A model generated the notes under the pieces. That model made no database searches and was not told where the DNA came from. It saw only the letters and a program-made list of their open reading frames with translations. A stretch of DNA of 12,578 bases, from NCBI GenBank assembly GCA_011526335.1, contig WTJB01000089.1:1-12578 (forward strand), in the 5' to 3' direction. Below, piece after piece: positions 7,489 to 12,578 of the stretch (position 1 is its first letter; every line of letters begins with the position of its first letter). The translations under genes were made by a program, and so were the position numbers. The stretch comes from Candidatus Arcticimaribacter sp. (GTDB lineage Bacteria > Bacteroidota > Bacteroidia > Flavobacteriales > Flavobacteriaceae).

Positions 7489-9735
7489 TTAGCCTTGTAC
7501 TTTGGCTTTAAATTGGTCAAAGTCTGTAGCTTCTTCCTCTTTAGGCCAAGCGTTATTTGACAAATCAATATCTGCCGTTTCTTCGTCTGGATCTATGGTA
7601 ACACCGATCAGCTCTTTATCGGATGTAATCAGCTTGGTTACTGAAGCATCGTTTTTACGCCATAGCTGTACAGGATATTTTACCCGTTCTTTGGTTCCGT
7701 CTGCATAGGTGTATTCTGCAATAATGGGCATAACGATTCCGCCGGGCTTTTCAAACTCTACTTCATAAAAGTACTTTGGAAGCGGGTTGCCTTCATTTCC
7801 TTCAAGAGCAGTTTTTAAAATCTCTGAATTGTCTTCCGCCGGTTTGGCAGCCAACTCTTCTGAGTACAATTCGCTGTCATCGGCCACCATAAATACAGAA
7901 GGACTTAAATCTTCAACGGTCATATTGTAGCGCTCAAGTATTTCTGATACTTCTGCACTCGGATCGGGCGACACTACATAGCGCTTGACAGATTTTACCC
8001 CTATATCGACAACATCTGTAGAATAAAACCAACCTCTCCAAAACCAATCCAGGTCAACTGCCGAAGCGTCTTCCATGGTTCGGAAAAAATCTTCTGGGGT
8101 AGGGTGTTTAAACATCCAACGCTGTGCATAGGTTTTAAAGGCAAAATCAAACAACTCTTTCCCCATAATGGTTTCGCGAAGAATGTTCAAGGCCGTAGCG
8201 GGTTTTCCATAAGCATTTGGCCCCAACTGGATAACGTTTTCTGGATTCGACATAATGGGACTAATGAATTCTTGATCGCCAGACATATAACGAACAATCT
8301 TTGAAGGTGCCCCGCGTCGTGAAGGATAGTCGTCTTGAAATTCTTGCTCCGTCAGGTACTGCATAAAGGTATCTAGCCCTTCATCCATCCATCCCCACTG
8401 GCGTTCGTCAGAATTGACGATCATAGGGAAATAGTTGTGCCCAACCTCATGAATAATCACACTAATCATTCCGTATTTCACACGGTCAGAATAGGTTCCA
8501 TCTTCATTCGGACGTCCGTAGTTCCAACAAATCATAGGGTATTCCATTCCCTGATTTTTGGCGTGTACAGACACCGCTTTAGGGTAAGGATAATCGAAGG
8601 TGTATTTCGAGTAAACATCCAAGGTATGTGCCACAACTATTGTAGAATACTCTTCCCATAATGGGTTTCCTTCTTTCGGGTATAAAGAGGCAGCAATCAC
8701 ATTTTTACCCCCAACTTTTACCGACATCATGTCCCATATAAAACGTCTTGATGTAGCGAAGCCAAAGTCACGTACATTTTCGGCAACAAATTTCCATGTT
8801 TTGTTTTTGGTGGCTTTGGTTTTTTCTTTTTCAATTACCTCCTCTTGTGTAACGATCATTACCGGAGCATCAAAGGTATTGAGTGCTTTTTTATAGCGTT
8901 GATATTCTGTTCTAGAAAGCACCTCTTTTGGGTTTTGGAGTGTTCCTGTTGCTTCCATAACATGGTCTTCCGGAACGGTAATGTTCACCTCATAGTTTCC
9001 AAAGTTTAGTGCAAATTCACCATTGCCCCAAAACTGATAATTTTGCCAGCCTTCTACATCATTGTACACGGCCAGACGAGGGAAAAACTGTGCAATGACA
9101 TAGGCTCTATTGTCATCTTCTTCAAAATATTCGTACCCAGAGCGGGCTCTGTCAGTTACGTGATTGTTTACTTTATACCACCATTTGATCGAAAAAGTAA
9201 ATTGCCCTCCGCTAGGAATAGGAGAAGGCAGATCTACACGCATCATGGTTTTATTGATGGTGTGCTTAAGCGGTCTTCCTTCGCTGTCTTTTACTTCTTG
9301 GATATTGAATCCTCCAACAAATTTTTCTTGCGTATAATTGTCAACAAAGCGTTCTACGCGTTGAAATTTGGGTGCAGAAGAAGGGTTTTTGGCCCCTTCC
9401 ATATCGTTTTCATTTCTAATGTTTTGATCCAATTGCACCCACAGATAAGGAAGTGCATCGGGTGAGTTGTTGGTGTACGTAATCTCTTCCGTTCCATACA
9501 ACTTGGTATTGGCATCGTCCAAGATGATGTCCATTTTATAATCTACCTGTTGTTGGTAATAATCTACACCGGGTGCCCCAGAAGCTGTTCTGTAGCGATT
9601 GGGCGTTGCAAATTCTTCATACAACTGCTTGAACTTATTGTTGTTTTTGTGGCCTTGAGGCGTTGTGTTTTCTTGGGCAAAAACGAAGGTAAAAGCCAGC
9701 AAGAAAAGGGAGCTTAGGGTAAAATTTATTTTCAT
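7489..9735 (-). CDS. Secreted M1 family metallopeptidase
   Basis: A 748-residue zinc aminopeptidase-like enzyme exported by a signal peptide (residues 1-20, predicted cleavage before Gln21). The gluzincin signature is intact: HEVGH (429-433), then 18 residues, then Glu452 in 'WMDEG', giving zinc ligands His429, His433 and Glu452 and general base Glu430. The substrate N-terminus-binding motif appears as 'GMEYP' (396-400), a variant of the classical GxMEN. Tyr509 in 'YGKPATALNIL' is in the position of the transition-state tyrosine. Residues about 55-300 form the N-terminal beta domain, and the last 150 residues form a further beta-type region with acidic stretches. No type IX sorting domain is evident, so a periplasmic or outer-membrane-associated location is likely. 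It follows the DUF6702 gene after 47 bp and has its own promoter box and a terminator. Confidence 0.95.
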   Translation of the reverse strand: MKINFTLSSLFLLAFTFVFAQENTTPQGHKNNNKFKQLYEEFATPNRYRTASGAPGVDYYQQQVDYKMDIILDDANTKLYGTEEITYTNNSPDALPYLWVQLDQNIRNENDMEGAKNPSSAPKFQRVERFVDNYTQEKFVGGFNIQEVKDSEGRPLKHTINKTMMRVDLPSPIPSGGQFTFSIKWWYKVNNHVTDRARSGYEYFEEDDNRAYVIAQFFPRLAVYNDVEGWQNYQFWGNGEFALNFGNYEVNITVPEDHVMEATGTLQNPKEVLSRTEYQRYKKALNTFDAPVMIVTQEEVIEKEKTKATKNKTWKFVAENVRDFGFATSRRFIWDMMSVKVGGKNVIAASLYPKEGNPLWEEYSTIVVAHTLDVYSKYTFDYPYPKAVSVHAKNQGMEYPMICWNYGRPNEDGTYSDRVKYGMISVIIHEVGHNYFPMIVNSDERQWGWMDEGLDTFMQYLTEQEFQDDYPSRRGAPSKIVRYMSGDQEFISPIMSNPENVIQLGPNAYGKPATALNILRETIMGKELFDFAFKTYAQRWMFKHPTPEDFFRTMEDASAVDLDWFWRGWFYSTDVVDIGVKSVKRYVVSPDPSAEVSEILERYNMTVEDLSPSVFMVADDSELYSEELAAKPAEDNSEILKTALEGNEGNPLPKYFYEVEFEKPGGIVMPIIAEYTYADGTKERVKYPVQLWRKNDASVTKLITSDKELIGVTIDPDEETADIDLSNNAWPKEEEATDFDQFKAKVQG

Positions 9736-9755
9736 TTTAATTTTCTTAGTAGAAT

Positions 9756-9763
9756 CAAATATA
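9756..9763 (-). promoter_or_regulatory. Promoter -7 box of the M1 peptidase gene
   Basis: TATATTTG on the minus strand fully matches TAnnTTTG and lies 20 nt before the ATG, in the 47-bp gap after the DUF6702 gene. It suggests an internal promoter, so the peptidase could be made both as part of the envelope operon and independently. No -33 TTG is seen. Confidence 0.48.
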
Positions 9764-9782
9764 ATGTGTTTTTTCGAATTTC

Positions 9783-10286
9783 CTAAAGGACCAGACGAAT
9801 GCGGGTTTCTCCCTCCTTAGCGAGAAAACTTTTATTCTTTTTAGCCGATTTGAAATGGATGATATTTTGTTGTGAAGGAATAAAATCAAGTAAGAAGCGA
9901 TTGTCCAATACAATTTCTTTTGGCGCTTCTTGGAGATGAACATAAGCATAAATGACCACAAGATCATCTTGGTATTCTTTGCCTAAATATTGGGGGGTGT
10001 AATTTTTTCCATCAATTCGTATATCGAATTGCGACTGAAGAAACAATTCCACGGCCTTTTCAATGGCCTCTTGATTATTGTCAGGTTGCAAGACAAAAGG
10101 ATGGGGATTTTCTTGATTTAGGTAGTCCTCTACATCTTCTAGAAATAATTTTGAAACCATTTGTATCTCCCCTTTTGCTTCTACATACCGCACCACTGTA
10201 GTACTCAAATAATACTCATGAAGCGTAGCAAAACCACAACACAGTAGCGCTACCAAAAAAAAGAGGATCTGTTGTTTAATTTTCAT
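9783..10286 (-). CDS. DUF6702 family exported protein
   Basis: A 167-residue protein with an N-terminal hydrophobic signal segment (residues 3-20; likely cleavage after 'CGFA'). The mature part begins 'TLHEYYLSTTVVRYVEAKGEIQ', which matches my recollection of the start of DUF6702, a family of small periplasmic proteins in Bacteroidota often encoded near M1 peptidases. The remainder alternates beta strands and has no catalytic motif that I recognise. Function is unknown. An in-frame ATG at 10319 would add 11 polar residues ahead of the signal peptide and extend the overlap with the upstream gene to 44 bp, so 10286 is preferred. From 10286 it still overlaps that gene's 3' end by 11 nt, which suggests coupled translation. 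Confidence 0.82.
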   Translation of the reverse strand: MKIKQQILFFLVALLCCGFATLHEYYLSTTVVRYVEAKGEIQMVSKLFLEDVEDYLNQENPHPFVLQPDNNQEAIEKAVELFLQSQFDIRIDGKNYTPQYLGKEYQDDLVVIYAYVHLQEAPKEIVLDNRFLLDFIPSQQNIIHFKSAKKNKSFLAKEGETRIRLVL

Positions 10287-11052
10287 TGAATCTTTTTGAA
10301 TAGGTATCAAATGCCGCAATTACATCTTGATGCCGTTGCATTGTAAAATCTTGCTTTAACGTAGTGTTTTCAAAACAGCCGGTGACAAACACATAAACTT
10401 CTTCTGGGGTTAAAGCATAATTTTCCACAAAAAAATAAACGCCATAAAACCTAATGATTTCATAAACAATTTTAAAATCTGCTTCCATGGCCCTTTTCTT
10501 TTTTAGGCTAGTATAATAACCTGAAAGATGCTTATAGACCGCATCAATATTGACCCCGCCAGAAAGAGGAAGCAGTAAAGTAGAGAGTATAAGACTCTTT
10601 CCCGACACTATTTTTTCTTTAGGTTCGCCTTTAAATCCTGGAATCCCCACATCATAAAAATTCAATGGCCGATTGATATTGGCATTGGACAAGTCGGAAT
10701 TGAGATCCCCCGAAAGTTCATGCGACTTTACCACCACCTCATCAAGGGTATTGACAAAGGCGTCAAGATAAACCACAAGGTCTTGGGCATTAAAGAGATC
10801 ATCGTCTATTGTTATCTCTTTTGTTTGATATTGCACTCCACTAAAGACTAAGGTCTCTCCTAAACGTACAGAAATTTCAAAGTAGCCATCTACATCCGTT
10901 ATTTCTGCACTTCCGCGATCTTTATTTACGATATGTATGCCTTGAACAGAGAGTTCTTCATGAACCACTTTCCCGCTGAGAAGCTTAAATTCCTGTGCTA
11001 GGAGCAGCTTGCTCCCTAAAAAAAAACAAAACACCCAATACTTTAGGCTCAC
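10276..11052 (-). CDS. CarboxypepD_reg-like secreted protein (second of a tandem pair)
   Basis: A 258-residue exported protein. The signal peptide spans residues 1-19, with Gln at the predicted mature N-terminus. A carboxypeptidase-regulatory-like beta-sandwich follows (about 24-95), with 'ITDVDGYFEISVRLGETLVFSG' in the 51-72 region. Next comes 'LDEVVV' (103-108), the linker typically found just before the plug of SusC/TonB-dependent receptors. No plug or barrel follows. The remaining 150 residues are an unclassified, partly helical domain containing 'NRPLNFYDVGIPGFKGEPKE' (127-146). The start is GTG and overlaps the TGA of the upstream paralogue by 4 nt (GTGA). The 3' end overlaps the DUF6702 gene by 11 nt. 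It resembles its upstream neighbour in domain order and at 'FSxVQY', so the pair is probably an old tandem duplication. Confidence 0.87.
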   Translation of the reverse strand: MSLKYWVFCFFLGSKLLLAQEFKLLSGKVVHEELSVQGIHIVNKDRGSAEITDVDGYFEISVRLGETLVFSGVQYQTKEITIDDDLFNAQDLVVYLDAFVNTLDEVVVKSHELSGDLNSDLSNANINRPLNFYDVGIPGFKGEPKEKIVSGKSLILSTLLLPLSGGVNIDAVYKHLSGYYTSLKKKRAMEADFKIVYEIIRFYGVYFFVENYALTPEEVYVFVTGCFENTTLKQDFTMQRHQDVIAAFDTYSKRFNEN

Positions 11053-11780
11053 TCGTAAAGGGTTTTATAGGCTTCGCTGCTGTGGTATAGGTATTCGATC
11101 AGCTGAAATTCTCTGTCTTTCTTCAGCAAGCGATCGGAAGGCATATTCTTGTCGAGGTATTCCAAAAACCCTACCACTTGGTCTTGCGGAATCGCCAAAT
11201 CTTGGGTAAAAAAAGTGTCTTCAAACACATAGGGTAGAATTTTACTTGGTGTGAGGGTGAGGCGTTCCTCTGGCGTTTTATTTCGCAAGGCTTTTGCCAA
11301 AAGTTTCGCAATATTTACAAAGTTTAACCCGTATTCGAATACACGATCGTCTGTAAGCCGGTTTTCTACCTTGGTAGATTTATCTTGCAGGTAATCTACT
11401 TTTTTAAATTCTTCTTTTTTTAAATCTAAAAACTTTTCGGTGTTTTCTGGGGTAATGACAATTTCATCCAATTCGTTTACCCGATCATTTAGTGCAACGA
11501 CCATCCGGTTCTTCTGAATGATCTCTGGCGTAACTTTTACGGTGGTAATCTTGTACTGCACAGAAGAAAATATAATTTCATCGCCAACGCGCATGGGCAA
11601 GGCAAAGTTCCCATCACCATCCGTAATGGTATTTTGCTGGGCCGTATTGTTGACAACATTGGCTGCAATAACGGCGGTGTTCCGGTATAATAGCGTCCCA
11701 TTTATACGTACTCTTTTTTCTTGCGCCATCACGCAGGTAGAGAATAAAAGCGAAAACAGGGTAAGGTATACGTATTGCAT
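11049..11780 (-). CDS. CarboxypepD_reg-like secreted protein (first of a tandem pair)
   Basis: A 243-residue exported protein and the first gene of the envelope cluster. The signal peptide is residues 1-19 ('CVMA' then Gln20). The CarboxypepD_reg-like domain (about 25-98) has 'TDGDGNFALPMRVGDEIIFSS' in the 53-73 region. It is followed by 'VNELDEIVIT' (101-110), the same SusC-style linker as in the next gene. The C-terminal half (about 115-243) is charged, probably helical and of no family I recognise. No TonB receptor barrel, lipobox or sorting domain is present. The gene begins 72 bp after the end of tRNA-Gly on the same strand. The only promoter-like box in that gap is an imperfect TAACTTAG at 11788-11795. 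Confidence 0.86.
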   Translation of the reverse strand: MQYVYLTLFSLLFSTCVMAQEKRVRINGTLLYRNTAVIAANVVNNTAQQNTITDGDGNFALPMRVGDEIIFSSVQYKITTVKVTPEIIQKNRMVVALNDRVNELDEIVITPENTEKFLDLKKEEFKKVDYLQDKSTKVENRLTDDRVFEYGLNFVNIAKLLAKALRNKTPEERLTLTPSKILPYVFEDTFFTQDLAIPQDQVVGFLEYLDKNMPSDRLLKKDREFQLIEYLYHSSEAYKTLYE

Positions 11781-11852
11781 AGGTGTACTAAGTTAAGGGA
11801 AACTTGTGGGAATTACAGAAAAAGAAGTGTTAATCTTGAGGATAAAAAGAAG

Positions 11853-11925
11853 AGCGGGAGACCGGGTTCGAACCGGCGACATTCAGCTTGGAAGGCTGAC
11901 GCTCTACCAACTGAGCTACTCCCGC
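11853..11925 (-). tRNA. tRNA-Gly (anticodon UCC)
   Basis: A complete 73-nt cloverleaf on the minus strand: acceptor stem GCGGGAG/CTCCCGC with discriminator T, D-stem GCTC/GAGC, and anticodon stem TCAGC/GCTGA. The loop CTTCCAA gives anticodon TCC. The T-arm GCCGG-TTCGAAC-CCGGT contains one wobble. CCA is not encoded and must be added enzymatically. The anticodon reads GGA and GGG (and other glycine codons by wobble). Confidence 0.98.
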
Positions 11926-11932
11926 ATGGGCA

Positions 11933-11963
11933 CAAATATAGTTTTCTTTTGGTTTTTGTTCAA
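11933..11963 (-). promoter_or_regulatory. tRNA-Gly promoter (TTG-N20-TATATTTG)
   Basis: The best Bacteroidota sigma-A promoter in the window. On the minus strand, TTG (11963-11961) is followed by 20 bp and then TATATTTG (11940-11933). The box ends 7 nt before the mature tRNA 5' end, so the primary transcript can have only a very short 5' leader. Confidence 0.8.
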
Positions 11964-12025
11964 AAAACATTTGCTTAAAATAGGGGCTCTTCCCACAAAT
12001 TGATGGATTGGATAGAAATATTGTG

Positions 12026-12033
12026 TAATTTTC
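12026..12033 (+). promoter_or_regulatory. Weak -7-like box before the GNAT gene
   Basis: TAATTTTC differs from TAnnTTTG only at the last base. It lies 1 nt before the ATG at 12035 and 4 nt before the in-frame ATG at 12038. If functional it would give an essentially leaderless mRNA and favour the second ATG. Confidence 0.25.
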
Positions 12034-12034
12034 G

Positions 12035-12487
12035 ATGATGAAATCACCCATCTATCTTTCTTTAATTGATGCGGAAGAAACCCATAAAGTTCGGCATCCT
12101 ATCCTCCGAAAAGGAAGACCTGTTGCCAGTTGTGTTTTCGAAAATGATCTTGACCCAGACACCCTTCACCTGGGCGCCTTTGAAAAAGATCTTTTGGTCG
12201 GCGTGCTTTCTGCATACCGCAGACCACATCCTGATTTTGCGCACCAAAACAGCTACCAAATTCGAGGAGTTGCGGTTTTGGAAGACCATCAAAAAAAAGG
12301 AATTGGACGGCTTTTGATGTCTTCTATAGAAGAAAAACTCTTGGAAAAAAGTATTGATTTTATTTGGCTTAATGCCCGTATTGCCGCTGTTCCCTTTTAT
12401 CAACAACTTCAGTACACTGTGCATGGAGATGTTTTTGACATTCCCCCTATTGGACCCCATTTTTGTTACTTTAAATGTTTACGATGA
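12035..12487 (+). CDS. GNAT family N-acetyltransferase
   Basis: A 150-residue single-domain acetyltransferase that transfers an acetyl group from acetyl-CoA to an unknown amine. Motif A is clear: 'RGVAVLEDHQKKGIGRLLMSS' spans 77-97, with the Q/RxxGxG pyrophosphate loop QKKGIG at 86-91. The preceding beta strand 'GAFEKDLLVGVLSAYR' (47-62) and the later 'WLNARIAAVPFYQQLQYTVHG' (111-131, motif B: fold, Tyr and loop) complete the GNAT core. The N-terminal 'LRKGRPVASCVFENDLDPDTLHLG' segment recurs in predicted GNATs of this phylum. Two consecutive ATGs (12035, 12038) make the start uncertain by one residue. The stop overlaps the start of the next gene by 4 nt. The 109-bp gap from tRNA-Gly contains only the divergent tRNA promoter and a weak box. 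Confidence 0.92.
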   Translation: MMKSPIYLSLIDAEETHKVRHPILRKGRPVASCVFENDLDPDTLHLGAFEKDLLVGVLSAYRRPHPDFAHQNSYQIRGVAVLEDHQKKGIGRLLMSSIEEKLLEKSIDFIWLNARIAAVPFYQQLQYTVHGDVFDIPPIGPHFCYFKCLR

Positions 12488-12578
12488 ACCGATGCTTTCT
12501 TTTTTTTAGTTTGATTTTTTTAAGTCAATGCATGTTAGGCCAAACAGACCCAGAGGTTTTGGACAGCCTGCTGATGGG
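12484..12578 (+). CDS. Secreted protein of unknown family, N-terminus only (truncated by window end)
   Basis: An ORF opens with ATG at 12484, overlapping the TGA of the GNAT gene (ATGA), and stays open to the window end (31 codons). It encodes a signal peptide (basic Arg3, hydrophobic residues 5-14) and a likely cleavage before Gln20 in 'MLGQTDPEV', matching the pattern of other exported proteins in this window. 'LSQC' (13-16) resembles a lipobox but has Gln at -1, so signal peptidase I is more likely. The mature domain is outside the window and no family can be assigned. Confidence 0.72.
   Translation, partial: MNRCFLFFSLIFLSQCMLGQTDPEVLDSLLM

Noticed and set aside
9043-9465. 140-codon + strand ORF inside the M1 peptidase gene
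   Set aside because: It is antisense to a well-supported coding region and the product has no family features.
9776-9792. Small palindrome TCCTTTAGGA between the DUF6702 and M1 genes as a terminator
   Set aside because: The potential stem is only 3-4 bp and no clean T-run follows directly, so it is too weak to call.
10230-10240. Possible lipobox ('LLCC') in the DUF6702 protein
   Set aside because: The residues before either Cys do not fit the lipobox (Leu or Cys at -1). A normal signal peptidase I site follows at 'GFA'.
11775-12051. Short ORFs on both strands over the tRNA region, one containing 'VAQLVERQPSKLNVAGSNP'
   Set aside because: They are translations of tRNA-Gly itself. That peptide pattern is a well-known artefact of reading tRNA genes as protein, and no other support exists.
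12062-12460. 132-codon antisense ORF opposite the GNAT gene
   Set aside because: The + strand frame has a complete GNAT fold with motif A. The antisense product has no recognisable motif and is a shadow.
1-12578. Search for CRISPR arrays, insertion sequences, prophage genes, toxin-antitoxin pairs or defence systems
   Set aside because: I found no regularly spaced repeats, transposase or integrase motifs, or defence-type domains. The tRNA-Gly shows no flanking duplication suggestive of an attachment site.

Overview
The window looks like chromosomal DNA of a Flavobacteriaceae-type member of the Bacteroidota. The sequence is AT-rich. Promoter-like boxes match the Bacteroidota -7 consensus TAnnTTTG, and Shine-Dalgarno sequences are essentially absent. 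Exported proteins tend to have a Gln just after the predicted signal peptidase site. The gene content also fits: a mitochondrial-type aconitase, a CarboxypepD_reg/DUF6702/M1 peptidase cluster, a short TatA, and a lipoprotein with PKD and thrombospondin type 3 repeats. I see no phage, transposon, CRISPR or integration signatures, and no gene-free stretch over about 215 bases.

Layout, left to right. (1) The 3' end of alanine dehydrogenase (+), closed by a putative hairpin terminator that overlaps its stop codon. (2) A stand-alone FAD-linked 2-hydroxyacid dehydrogenase (+). It meets, tail to tail with a 2-bp gap, (3) a PKD/TSP3 lipoprotein gene (-). (4) Aconitate hydratase (-), ended by a strong C(UUCG)G hairpin terminator at 3141-3168. 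(5) A divergent, tightly packed + operon: small two-helix membrane protein, flavin reductase-like protein, O-methyltransferase. The methyltransferase stop shares a TTAA palindrome with the stop of (6) tatA (-). (7) A minus-strand envelope cluster, read from 11780 down to 7489: two overlapping CarboxypepD_reg-like secreted proteins, a DUF6702 protein and a secreted M1 metallopeptidase with its own terminator. (8) tRNA-Gly(UCC) (-), with a complete TTG-N20-TATATTTG promoter. (9) A GNAT acetyltransferase (+), whose stop overlaps the start of a secreted protein cut off by the window end.

How the genes relate. Alanine dehydrogenase (yielding pyruvate), the 2-hydroxyacid dehydrogenase and aconitase (TCA cycle) are central carbon metabolism, but they look separately transcribed. 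The CarboxypepD_reg/DUF6702/M1 cluster is probably one functional envelope unit because its genes overlap by 4 and 11 nt. Its biological job is not evident from sequence. Most of the window is ordinary chromosomal content. I found no clearly new biological system. The items most worth a second look are the uncharacterised envelope operon, promoter boxes placed a constant 4 nt before start codons (possible leaderless mRNAs), a 10-bp tandem repeat upstream of the lipoprotein gene, and the tRNA-Gly promoter sitting just upstream of the envelope operon.
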